NCBI GenBank assembly: GCA_900314755.1
Contig: OMWH01000010.1
Location: forward strand, 1 to 64,000
Length of the DNA: 64,000 bases
Direction of reading: 5' to 3'
From: an uncultured Prevotellaceae bacterium
Lineage (GTDB): Bacteria; Bacteroidota; Bacteroidia; Bacteroidales; Bacteroidaceae
Shown here: positions 18,034 to 26,010 of the stretch, piece after piece
How positions within the stretch are numbered: the stretch's first letter is position 1
Layout of the letters: each line of letters opens with the position of its first letter
Position numbers and translations under genes: made by a program
The notes under the pieces: generated by a model
Database searches by the model: none
Told to the model about the DNA's origin: nothing
The model's input: only the letters and a program-made list of their open reading frames with translations

Positions 18034-19917
18034 ATGAAAACAAAAAATATATTGATTTTGTCAGTGGTGGCAATAGGAAGTCTTATGCAGACCAGTTGTA
18101 AGAAAGACTTCCTGGATCGTGCTCCGCAGCATACTTATGCAGCAGACAACTATTATGCCAGTGATGATGCTGTGTTAAAAGCAGTAGAGCCGTTGTATAA
18201 CCGTGCATGGTTCTTCTATAACAATACATGTACATTAGGACTTGGCTCTCAACGCGCTAATGATGCATGGAACCCATATAACATGGCAGAGTTCGCCCGT
18301 TTCCAAGTTACAGGTCAGACGGAAGCTCTGGCACAGGCATGGTCTTCATTATATATGGTTGTGGCATATGCAAACTCTGTCATCAAGAGTGTGCCAGCAT
18401 ATAGCACCAGTGCAGTCTCTGAGTCTGTAAAGAATCAGGCCATTGGAGAAGCCCATCTGATGCGTGCTACCTCTTATTTCTATATGCTTCGCATCTGGGG
18501 ACCCGTCATCTTGTTTGAGGACAACGACGAAATGGGTCGTGAGCCTATCAAGCCATTGAATACCGAGGAGGATGTTCTGAAGTTCATCATTCGTGACTTG
18601 GAGAAGGCAGCTGAGTTGATGCCTGCTCAAAGTGTAAACTATCATCCGAGCCGCTATGCTGCTAAGGCTATGCTTGCCAAAGTATTGCTGGCTCAGAGCG
18701 GCTGGAATAAGTCAACTCGCGACGAGGCTACTTTGCAACAGGTTGTTGACCTCTGTGACGAGGTGATTGGATGTGGTCAGTATTCACTGCTTCCTAATTA
18801 CGAAAATCTGTTCATTTATGACTATAAGGATAACGCAGAGCAGATTCTTGCACTTCGCTGGCCAGATCCTCTGCTCCTGACAGACCAGACACGCTGGGGT
18901 AATGGTAATACACTTGTCGCTACCCTTACAGCCGGTGACATGTCTGACGTGGGAGGATGGGGTGGTAACCTGAGTGCCTCTCCAGATATGATTGACCTCT
19001 ATAACGAGGATCCCGAGGATCAGTCCCGCCTTCGCGCAACTTTCTTCACTCCTGGTGCTTATTACGATAATTTCCATCGTGACGAGGGTGGTTACACCTA
19101 CCAGAAAAACTGGATCCAGAACCGCAAGTATGTAGTAGGTAACAAGGCTGATGCCGGAGGTCACTTGCATCAGCAGGCTTCTCCGCTGAACACTTATATC
19201 ATGCGTCTTGCCGATGTTTATCTGATCAAGGCTGAGGCTATCTTGGGTAACAAGGAGCAGTGCTCTGATGCTGAGGGTCTTGCTGCTTTCAACGAAGTAC
19301 GTTCCAGAGCTGGTGTGAAGACAATTCAGGAACTTCGCGGAAGAAATTATTACACGTTCTCTGACTTGATTCGTGAGCGTCGTATTGAGTTCTGCATGGA
19401 GTATCAGAACTGGTTCGACATGGTGACATGGTATCGTTGGAAGCCTCAGGAGATGCTGACCTATTTCAACTACCAGCAGTACCGCGGATATTTCATCAAC
19501 GATGGTCAGAATGATATTATCAAGAATGCGGACGGCTCCATCAGTTATAAATGCTATTACGGAACATGTGACTCTCCTTGGTATTACTATACTTCGTATG
19601 ATGCAGATGGAAATGCGAGAACAGCCTATTTTAATGATGCAGAACGCTACCTCGACCCAGACAACAATTTCCCGGTGGTTCGTCGCCAGAATGGCATAGG
19701 TGTCAGTGATGATAATCCTATCGTAGAGTCGGGCGGTACACTGCAGGACAAAGCTCACGGCTATTCCATCAACTGGCGTGACTTGGCATCACAGCAGGCA
19801 GGATACGATCCTATCGTCATCACCTCTAATGATATCTTCCTGGAGTATCCTTCTGTCGACGTACAGCGCAACCCCTATCTGAAACAGGCTCCTGTAGCTT
19901 ATGAGTTTACATGGTAA
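18034..19917 (+). CDS. SusD/RagB-family glycan-binding lipoprotein
   Basis: This 627-aa surface lipoprotein (lipobox LMQTSC, then KKDFLDRAP typical of SusD proteins) would cap the SusC barrel and bind oligosaccharides. Typical SusD features are an N-terminal helical TPR-like region with GEAHLMRATSYFYMLRIWG and a C-terminal RagB region with ADVYLIKAEAILG, FNEVRSRAGV and LIRERRIEFCMEYQNWFDMVTW. The start at 18034 opens the lipoprotein signal; an in-frame ATG further upstream lies inside the SusC gene. It is 14 bp before the surface glycan-binding protein gene. Specificity is inferred from the neighbouring enzymes. Confidence 0.95.
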   Translation: MKTKNILILSVVAIGSLMQTSCKKDFLDRAPQHTYAADNYYASDDAVLKAVEPLYNRAWFFYNNTCTLGLGSQRANDAWNPYNMAEFARFQVTGQTEALAQAWSSLYMVVAYANSVIKSVPAYSTSAVSESVKNQAIGEAHLMRATSYFYMLRIWGPVILFEDNDEMGREPIKPLNTEEDVLKFIIRDLEKAAELMPAQSVNYHPSRYAAKAMLAKVLLAQSGWNKSTRDEATLQQVVDLCDEVIGCGQYSLLPNYENLFIYDYKDNAEQILALRWPDPLLLTDQTRWGNGNTLVATLTAGDMSDVGGWGGNLSASPDMIDLYNEDPEDQSRLRATFFTPGAYYDNFHRDEGGYTYQKNWIQNRKYVVGNKADAGGHLHQQASPLNTYIMRLADVYLIKAEAILGNKEQCSDAEGLAAFNEVRSRAGVKTIQELRGRNYYTFSDLIRERRIEFCMEYQNWFDMVTWYRWKPQEMLTYFNYQQYRGYFINDGQNDIIKNADGSISYKCYYGTCDSPWYYYTSYDADGNARTAYFNDAERYLDPDNNFPVVRRQNGIGVSDDNPIVESGGTLQDKAHGYSINWRDLASQQAGYDPIVITSNDIFLEYPSVDVQRNPYLKQAPVAYEFTW

Positions 19918-19931
19918 AACAATAAAAGACA

Positions 19932-21620
19932 ATGAAAATGAAACATTCAATCAAATATATATGGAGTCTGGCTTTGTTGGCACTGATGAGTGTCAGCCAG
20001 TTTGCCCTTACTTCCTGCTCTGATTCCGACAGTGCGGGGGGGCAGCCAGAGATTACAGGTGTGAGAGTCACAGACCCCGAGAAGGCAGACAGCCTTTTCA
20101 CCAAGGCTTCCGCAGGGTCGAAGATCGTCATCATTGGTAAGAATCTTAGCAATGCTCAGTATGTTTACATCAATGGTCAGAGTGTTGGTGTTAACTCTAC
20201 CTTGAACACTGATCATAGTATTATTGTAAATATCCCTTCCGAGATTAACGGTTTCCAGCTGACAGCCTTCAATAAGGGCACTGCTGACAATCCCTATCTG
20301 GACGAGATCAAGGTCGTTACCAGTCATGGTACGGCAGTCTATGCTTTTAAGGTGACTGCACCTTATCCCAGCATCACCCGTTCTCAGTGTCGTTATCCCC
20401 GTAGTGCAGGTGATATCCTTGCCATCTATGGTAAGAACCTGGTGGATGTCGAGAGAGCCTATATTACCAGTATGACGCCAGAGGAGATTGCTGAGGCTGG
20501 TGAGATTGGCGGTACTAAGGTAGATGCCAGTGTAGAGACCATCGTTATGGATCACCATCTGAACAATTCCAAGACTGCCTATGAGACGGATTCTGAGTTG
20601 GCACTGACTATCCCAACGCTTTCTTTCGACACTGGTTCATTGGTGTTGGAGTGTTCTGCTGGTACAGTTTATGTGCCCTTCAGTCTTTATCTGCAGGCTC
20701 CGACAATTGTTGAAGGTGCAGACGGACTGAATACGGATATGCCTGTTCTTGGTGAGACTGTCACCATCCGTGGTACGGAGTTCATTCAGGTGGATGCTAT
20801 CAAATATGGTGACGTGACTCTTACTCCTGACGAGTTCACAGTGGCAGAGACAGAGGATGAGATTTCGTTCGTATTCACAAAGAAACCATCAAAAGAAGGC
20901 AGTGACGGAAAACTGACTGTTGTCACTGGTGGTGGTGAGGCAAGTGTTCCATTCTTTGATTACACAACCTTGTTGACCGACTTTGACGATACTGTTGTCT
21001 CAGAAGACTGGGGCGGTGGTCCTAAGATTATCAAAGAACAGGCTGATGGAGAGAATCCTCCATTCACTGGTGATGGAACATTCGTTCACTGGTTGATTGA
21101 GAATGAGGGTACTCAGTGGTGGGGTACTCAGGTGAACTTCATCCACGATTGGGGGGATGATAAGTTCTACCTCCCTGACTTTGACGTGATTCCTGCTGAT
21201 GCCACATCGGATGAGATTTATCTCGCCATGGAGGTGTATAATAATAATTCTGACTATGATAAGGTGGAGAATTATGCTGGATATCTCCGCTATATGGTAC
21301 AGACATTGTCGGGTGGTGAGATTGACTGGAATAATCAGTATGACAGCCCAGACAACTGGATTGACTATGAAGCTGGTATTGCCAATTTCAAGGAAAAGCG
21401 ACTTGCTGACATCTATGGCGATAATCCTACAGGAAAGTGGTATCGTCACGTGATGAGCCTGAGCCATTGGTCATGTTATGCTGGAAAGACTTATTCAGAG
21501 ATCAAAGATCTCGGACTCAAACGTATCCGTATCATGCAGATAAATCCAGGAAGCAACAAGGGTACTGTAGATTTCTGCATGGATAATGTACGTCTCATTT
21601 ATGTAAAGAAAACAAACTAA
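19932..21620 (+). CDS. Surface glycan-binding lipoprotein with IPT/TIG domains
   Basis: This 562-aa lipoprotein (lipobox ALTSC) has three IPT/TIG-like immunoglobulin-fold repeats at about 40-130, 140-235 and 240-325. Each carries a GxxVxIxGKNL-type strand (IVIIGKNLSNAQYVYING, ILAIYGKNLVDVERAYI, VTIRGTEF). A C-terminal domain of about 220 residues rich in Trp follows (WWGTQVNFIHDW, WIDYE, WYRHVMSLSHW), resembling the glycan-binding end of SusE/F-position proteins such as those of xyloglucan loci. It would hold polysaccharide at the cell surface. It sits between SusD and the GH5_4 gene (15-bp gap) in the same operon. Confidence 0.85.
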   Translation: MKMKHSIKYIWSLALLALMSVSQFALTSCSDSDSAGGQPEITGVRVTDPEKADSLFTKASAGSKIVIIGKNLSNAQYVYINGQSVGVNSTLNTDHSIIVNIPSEINGFQLTAFNKGTADNPYLDEIKVVTSHGTAVYAFKVTAPYPSITRSQCRYPRSAGDILAIYGKNLVDVERAYITSMTPEEIAEAGEIGGTKVDASVETIVMDHHLNNSKTAYETDSELALTIPTLSFDTGSLVLECSAGTVYVPFSLYLQAPTIVEGADGLNTDMPVLGETVTIRGTEFIQVDAIKYGDVTLTPDEFTVAETEDEISFVFTKKPSKEGSDGKLTVVTGGGEASVPFFDYTTLLTDFDDTVVSEDWGGGPKIIKEQADGENPPFTGDGTFVHWLIENEGTQWWGTQVNFIHDWGDDKFYLPDFDVIPADATSDEIYLAMEVYNNNSDYDKVENYAGYLRYMVQTLSGGEIDWNNQYDSPDNWIDYEAGIANFKEKRLADIYGDNPTGKWYRHVMSLSHWSCYAGKTYSEIKDLGLKRIRIMQINPGSNKGTVDFCMDNVRLIYVKKTN

Positions 21621-21635
21621 TAAACGGAAAAGATT

Positions 21636-23150
21636 ATGAAAAGAGTCATATATTTATTCAGTACGGTTTGGGCACTGATGGCAATGTTGACTATCCAGAG
21701 CTGTAGCGACAGCAACAGCTCTGGTCGCAGTGCGACACGACTGACAGTCATCGCTCCAAATAGTATTGATGAGATTGAATTTCTTGACTTTGGATCTACC
21801 AAGGGCTCGAAGATGATTGGTATTAATACGGATGGAGACTGGGATGTGACGGTCTCTGACGAGTCTTGGGTGACAGTGAATGCTCATGCTGGCTATGGCT
21901 ATAAGGATGCCAGCAGATATTCATGGCTGAACGTCACAGTTGCTGCCAACCCAGGAGAGCCTCGTACTGCCACACTGACCATCACATCTGGTGGTATGTC
22001 TAAGACCATTGCCATTAATCAGGTAGGTACAAATACAGAGGATACCTTCGAACAGGCTGCTGAGTTCCTGGAGAATGTGGGCGTAGGCTATAACTTAGGT
22101 AACACCTTGGAGTCTAACCACGATATCACAAATCCCGAAGTACAGAGCTGGTTCAATCCTACAACTCCTATTGATTGGGAGACCTGCTGGGGACAGCCTG
22201 AGACCACGCCTGAGATTATCAATGCCATCGCTGAGAAGGGCTTCAATGTGATCCGTGTACCGGTGACATGGTTCCCGCACATGGACGATGATGATAATAT
22301 TGATGCCGCTTGGATGGCTCGTGTGAAGGAGGTCGTTGACATGGTACTGGCTGCTGGCTGTTACTGCATCATCAATGTTCATCACGATGCCAGTGAATAT
22401 GACGCAACACGCGGGGATGGTGCCCACTGGCTGCTTGCTGACCTGAGTCAGTATGAGACCATCAGTCCTCGTTTCAAGAAACTGTGGCAGCAGATTGCCG
22501 AGGAGTTCCAGGAATATGATGACAAACTGCTCTTCGAGGCTGTCAATGAGATCATCGACGAGACAGGCAACTGGGGCGATCCTGTCAATGAGGATGCTTA
22601 CGTGGCTATCAATAAACTGGAACAGGACTTCGTGGATGTTGTTCGTGCTACCGGTGGTAATAATAAGTATCGTAACCTGGTGGTTAACCCTTACAGTGCA
22701 GGTCATACCAAGGCTAAGCTGGCAGGATTCAATGCACCTACAGATATCGTAGCCGGTCACCTGCTGGCTTCTGTTCACTCCTATGATCCCTACAACTTCT
22801 GTAACGACAATGGTGAGTGGAATGTGACAGCTTTCGACAGCTCTGCAGAGAAGGAAATTGACGAGATGTTCGATATGGTTGACAAGCGCTTCCGTCAGGA
22901 ATTGGGTATCCCATATTTCTATGGAGAGTTTGGTGCATTGGATGCTAAGAATAAGACCACTGCCGAGCGTGTGAAGTATGCTCAGTATATGGTTAAGAAG
23001 TTCCAGACTTACAGCACCACAGGTCTTTGGTGGATGAACCTTATCAACCGTTCCGACCTGACGACAGTTGTGAAGTATACTGGCACGACAGGTGTCGACG
23101 ATGCTCCTATCATCGAGGCACTGACTGGCTGGACCGCTCCAACAGAGTAA
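21636..23150 (+). CDS. BACON-GH5 (subfamily 4-like) endo-glucanase lipoprotein
   Basis: This 504-aa lipoprotein (lipobox ending QSC, Cys23) has a BACON domain at about 35-130 and a GH5 catalytic domain from about 145. GVGYNLGNTLES, DWETCWGQPETT, IINVHHD, the acid/base FEAVNEI (E305) and the nucleophile FYGEFGA (E431) are all present. The WETxWGxP and NEI forms point to subfamily 4, whose members cut beta-1,4-glucan, xyloglucan or glucomannan. In this mannan locus, attack on the glucose-containing parts of glucomannan is likely (inference). It ends the SusC operon and is followed by a terminator. Confidence 0.88.
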   Translation: MKRVIYLFSTVWALMAMLTIQSCSDSNSSGRSATRLTVIAPNSIDEIEFLDFGSTKGSKMIGINTDGDWDVTVSDESWVTVNAHAGYGYKDASRYSWLNVTVAANPGEPRTATLTITSGGMSKTIAINQVGTNTEDTFEQAAEFLENVGVGYNLGNTLESNHDITNPEVQSWFNPTTPIDWETCWGQPETTPEIINAIAEKGFNVIRVPVTWFPHMDDDDNIDAAWMARVKEVVDMVLAAGCYCIINVHHDASEYDATRGDGAHWLLADLSQYETISPRFKKLWQQIAEEFQEYDDKLLFEAVNEIIDETGNWGDPVNEDAYVAINKLEQDFVDVVRATGGNNKYRNLVVNPYSAGHTKAKLAGFNAPTDIVAGHLLASVHSYDPYNFCNDNGEWNVTAFDSSAEKEIDEMFDMVDKRFRQELGIPYFYGEFGALDAKNKTTAERVKYAQYMVKKFQTYSTTGLWWMNLINRSDLTTVVKYTGTTGVDDAPIIEALTGWTAPTE

Positions 23151-23170
23151 ACCACAAGTTGATAATATGA

Positions 23171-23206
23171 ATAATGGGACTTTCCTTTCGGGGAGAGTCC
23201 CATTAT
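23171..23206 (+). terminator. Terminator-like hairpin after the GH5_4 gene
   Basis: ATAATGGGACT at 23171-23181 pairs with AGTCCCATTAT at 23196-23206, a perfect 11-bp stem 20 bp after the stop codon. Only a mixed AT tract follows, so strength is uncertain. It would separate the SusC operon from the downstream units. Confidence 0.65.
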
Positions 23207-23252
23207 TATTACTGAAACCTGCAAGCCTCTCTTTTAACCACAGAAAGGTTTT

Positions 23253-23287
23253 AAATAAGGTGGAATCTTGGAGGCTCCACCTTATTT
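23253..23287 (-). terminator. Terminator-like hairpin of the inverted gene fragment
   Basis: AAATAAGGTGGA at 23253-23264 pairs with TCCACCTTATTT at 23276-23287. It overlaps the end of the minus-strand fragment and shares the GGTGGA stem core with the terminator behind the intact paralogue at 25900-25933. That suggests the fragment was copied with its terminator. Confidence 0.6.
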
Positions 23288-23557
23288 ATGATTATTCGTC
23301 GATGAGCTGATAACGATACCCTTGTAATTCTCGTTCACACGCTGACCAGCGAGGTTGTATATAGCACCGTTGTCTCCTGTAAGGGTACCTGTCATGATAC
23401 CATCAGTAAATTCAACTTTAGAGCTCCATCCCCATCCCCAAGTCCCAAGGGCTATTTCTTTGTCACCATAAACGACAGGTGCTTCAGTTTGCGCTGCTTT
23501 AAACTCAGCCTCTGTTCCGAAGAAAATACTATCAACTGTTATTTGCGCAGCCGAACC
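23282..23557 (-). pseudogene. 3' fragment of a secreted protein related to the gene at 24333
   Basis: The minus-strand reading frame over this stretch encodes about 90 residues. They align with two parts of the intact protein at 24333-25877: ITVDSIFFGTEAEF matches VTVEGIYYGTTAEF, and IYNLAGQRVNENYKGIVI matches the C-terminal end IYNLAGQRVNESYKGIVI. The middle third of the intact protein is missing from the fragment. Homology stops near 23557, where the truncated recombinase begins on the other strand. The open frame continues to 23719 only as antisense of the recombinase. It is a decayed or rearranged copy without a start. Confidence 0.7.
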
Positions 23558-23590
23558 GATGCGGCAGATTATTGATAAATATGTTTGTAA

Positions 23591-23815
23591 TTGAAGGAGA
23601 TGGGCAGGATGATTGGTCTGCGACAATCGCTGACATCTTATGTGGCACGCCATTCTTGGGCTAGCATCGCCTACCACTCCAATATTGATATCTCCGTCAT
23701 CGCCAAGGCACTGGGACATACCTCACCGCATACGACACTGACCTATATCAGTGAGATTGACGACAGTCGCATTGACTCGGCTAACGAACAGATACTGGGA
23801 AATTTTTGTTTTTAA
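23591..23815 (+). pseudogene. 3' remnant of a tyrosine recombinase (phage integrase family)
   Basis: About 74 residues of the C-terminal catalytic domain remain. SYVARHSWASIA carries the HxxR-type box region, and VIAKALGHTSPHTTLTYI carries the GH box and the nucleophile Tyr. A stop codon lies directly upstream (23588-23590), and the first Arg and the N-terminal domains are absent, so this is a truncated gene. It marks an old mobile-element insertion or excision inside the polysaccharide locus. Its 5' edge coincides with the end of an inverted fragment of a locus gene. Confidence 0.8.
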
Positions 23816-23950
23816 TATCACAATATCACCAAATTGCAGCAAAAAGCGATATACAAAGGGATTGAGGTGGTGATGTTTGTGGTGATGTTTGTGATGTTAT
23901 GTCATTTTCATTTATAAGGCGTTCAGACATGCTCCTTATTGGAACACATC

Positions 23951-24011
23951 ATTCCCACCGTGGGAACATAGGATTCCCACCGTGGGAATGATGCATTCCC
24001 TTCGTGGGAAT
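23951..24011. repeat. Three palindromic units with a 22-bp period
   Basis: TTCCCACCGTGGGAA occurs at 23952-23966 and 23974-23988, and the variant TTCCCTTCGTGGGAA at 23996-24010. Each is a near-perfect 15-bp palindrome. Starts are exactly 22 bp apart, so the array is helically phased. It lies between the recombinase remnant and the promoter region of the next gene. Confidence 0.85.
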
Positions 24012-24066
24012 AAACCAGAAGCTCCTGCCTGTTGTCTTTGAAAGTGTACCCACTGCCCTCAAAGGG

Positions 24067-24150
24067 TGATACTTTCTTAACGAAAACTTTGGATGTTTCG
24101 ACTTAAAAGTGTATATTTGCAATCGTAATACTTTCTGCCTAATACTTTCT
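24067..24150 (+). promoter_or_regulatory. Candidate regulator sites upstream of the gene at 24333
   Basis: TGATACTTTCT at 24067-24077 and TAATACTTTCT at 24126-24136 and 24140-24150 match the motif seen twice before the SusC promoter and reversed before the CE7 gene. The two last copies are 14 bp apart rather than 21. Confidence 0.35.
24088..24119 (+). promoter_or_regulatory. Upstream promoter P1 for the gene at 24333
   Basis: TTTG at 24088-24091, 20 bp, TATATTTG at 24112-24119. Transcripts from here would carry a leader of about 210 nt. Confidence 0.45.
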
Positions 24151-24201
24151 TTGCAGAATTGTGACTTTTTTTGTCATAATCCGCTTTTTAACATAGAAAT
24201 A

Positions 24202-24233
24202 TTTGGAGGTTTCGGGAATAATTCCTATTTTTG
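24202..24233 (+). promoter_or_regulatory. Proximal promoter P2 for the gene at 24333
   Basis: TTTG at 24202-24205, 20 bp, TATTTTTG at 24226-24233. The -33 region reads ATTTGGAGGTT, the same 11 bases as at the promoter of the GH5_7 gene (25942-25952). Confidence 0.6.
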
Positions 24234-24332
24234 CATCGTGTTATATCCACCTCCTGCGCGGAGGGGGACACGGATTAAGAACTGAATACAAACAATATTT
24301 ATATTAACCAAACAATTAAAAATTAAAAGCTT

Positions 24333-25877
24333 ATGAAAAAATTATTTACTCTGATGGTCATGGCACTCGTTGCTATGAGTGTAAGTGCGAAGGAAGAACT
24401 ACCGATCAGTTCTTACAGTCCTTGGGCTTCAACAGTGACAGTTGAGGGTAGCACCATTACTTTGGGTGCAGGTTATCAAGGTGGTGCCATTTATGTTGGT
24501 GCTGACTGGACTGCTTACGATTACGTGTGGATTAAGTACAAGTCAGCTTCTGGTAATGCCAGTTTCGGTATCACCTACGACGAGTGGATGAAGAAAGAGA
24601 GTTGGGGTAATGTGTTTGCCTCAACAACCGGAACCATTACGGATGGCGATGGTATCGTAGGCATCAAGATTGATAAAGAGTCTGTGATGACTCACGGTAA
24701 TGCAGAGACTGATGGTGTAGGTATTGGCGATGTATATGCCAAGCACGTACAGCAGATTACTATCCAGAGTGGTGGTGCAGCTGCTTCTGTCACCGTTGAG
24801 GGTATTTATTATGGAACGACCGCAGAATTTGCCGCAGATGGTGGTGATGTTCCTGTACGTCCTGCCTATGGTAAGGAACTTGTTATGTGGTCAGGCTCTC
24901 ATGAATATGGTTCTGGTTGGTCTGAAACTGATGTGATTGAAGCCAAATACTTCGATGTAGCAAAGGTTGGCGATCTCATCCGTGGCTATGTTACTGCCAC
25001 TGATCCCAATCCAGTATTCAAGCATGTTTCTGACTGGAGTGACTTTGAGGACATTCAGAACACAAAAACTATTGCTGATGACAAATCTTATTTCGAGGGC
25101 ACAATTGCAACAGAGGCTGCTCTTGCAGAGTTGAAGAAGAGTGGTCTCCGTCTGCAGGGTATAAACTTTACTTTGACAAAGGTTGTCCTTATTAATAATG
25201 ATGAGTCTGAAGCTCCCGCTGCTGGTGGCAAGTCTTGGGACTTCACCAAAACCAGTGCAGACGTGATTGCAGCCCTTGATGCTGATGCTAACTGGGTAGC
25301 CTCTACAGAAGGCACGGGAGATAATGCATTCACTCGTTATCAATATAAGAATGAAATTGCAAAGGAAACTTATGTAGACTTAGCTTCTATTGGGTTCGCT
25401 CCTGGTGCTGGTATCGAAGTCGGTCGCGTTGGTGGCAAAATGGAAGGAGGAAAAACAATCCGTATTGATGCCAACAACCGCATCCAGTTGAATTGCAGCA
25501 ACGGTGTATTCAAGATTAAGGATTTGAAGGCTGGTGATGTTGTGAAAATTCAGTTTGCATGCGCATCTAACTCAGAGGATCGTACATTCACTGTAACCAA
25601 TGCTGATAAGGCAACCGTAACAGCTACAAAAGATCAGGCTAAGATTGTAGAGACTCTGACTATTGCTGCTGATGGTGACCTCGTTTTACAGCAGTCTAAG
25701 GCTATCAACATCTACGCTATCGCAGTAAATGGTGAACTTCCTACTGGCATCCAGAACATCAAGGCTGCCACGAAGACTATCGAGAACAACGTGATCTACA
25801 ACCTCGCAGGTCAGCGTGTGAACGAGAGCTATAAGGGTATCGTTATCAAGAACGGTAAGAAATATATTCAGAAATAA
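24333..25877 (+). CDS. Secreted protein of unknown function with C-terminal IYNLAGQRV-type end
   Basis: This 514-aa protein has a signal peptide (cleavage near VSAKE). The first domain (about 25-160) is rich in aromatic and Gly residues and resembles a beta-sandwich carbohydrate-binding module (YDYVWIKYKSASGNASFGITY). Two further beta-rich regions follow, the last with KSWDFTKTSADV and RIDANNRIQLN. The end, IYNLAGQRVNESYKGIVIKNGKK, is a form often seen at the C-terminus of secreted Prevotella proteins and may be a sorting domain. No catalytic motif is recognised. Its own promoters and terminator make it a separate unit inside the mannan locus. Glycan binding is the likeliest role, but this is inference. 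A fragment of a paralogue lies inverted at 23282-23557. Confidence 0.65.
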   Translation: MKKLFTLMVMALVAMSVSAKEELPISSYSPWASTVTVEGSTITLGAGYQGGAIYVGADWTAYDYVWIKYKSASGNASFGITYDEWMKKESWGNVFASTTGTITDGDGIVGIKIDKESVMTHGNAETDGVGIGDVYAKHVQQITIQSGGAAASVTVEGIYYGTTAEFAADGGDVPVRPAYGKELVMWSGSHEYGSGWSETDVIEAKYFDVAKVGDLIRGYVTATDPNPVFKHVSDWSDFEDIQNTKTIADDKSYFEGTIATEAALAELKKSGLRLQGINFTLTKVVLINNDESEAPAAGGKSWDFTKTSADVIAALDADANWVASTEGTGDNAFTRYQYKNEIAKETYVDLASIGFAPGAGIEVGRVGGKMEGGKTIRIDANNRIQLNCSNGVFKIKDLKAGDVVKIQFACASNSEDRTFTVTNADKATVTATKDQAKIVETLTIAADGDLVLQQSKAINIYAIAVNGELPTGIQNIKAATKTIENNVIYNLAGQRVNESYKGIVIKNGKKYIQK

Positions 25878-25899
25878 ATTCTCCTTATAATCATAGATG

Positions 25900-25933
25900 A
25901 AGGTGGAACCCCAAAACGGGTTCCACCTTTTTT
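25900..25933 (+). terminator. Rho-independent terminator
   Basis: AAGGTGGAACCC at 25900-25911 pairs with GGGTTCCACCTT at 25918-25929 and is followed by a T-run. It ends the single-gene unit starting at 24333. Confidence 0.85.
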
Positions 25934-25942
25934 GTTAGAAAA

Positions 25943-25974
25943 TTTGGAGGTTAGGAAAGAAAGTGTTATCTTTG
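25943..25974 (+). promoter_or_regulatory. Promoter of the GH5_7 mannanase gene
   Basis: TTTG at 25943-25946, 20 bp, TATCTTTG at 25967-25974. A weak match to the locus motif in reverse (AGAAAGTGTTA, 25958-25968) lies in the spacer. Confidence 0.6.
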
Positions 25975-26010
25975 CCCTGTCAATGAATAACGAATAAAAC
26001 CAATACGAAA

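Noticed and set aside
18784-19758. Long minus-strand open frame inside the SusD-like gene
   Set aside because: It is antisense to a clear SusD gene, has no recognisable domain or promoter, and is explained by codon bias of the real gene.
23558-23719. Upstream extension of the minus-strand fragment as a real protein
   Set aside because: This part is antisense to the recombinase remnant and has no similarity to the secreted paralogue.
2-23866. 15-bp match between 2-16 and the reverse complement of 23852-23866
   Set aside because: Inverted 15-mers are expected a few times by chance in 64 kb, and no longer similarity surrounds them.
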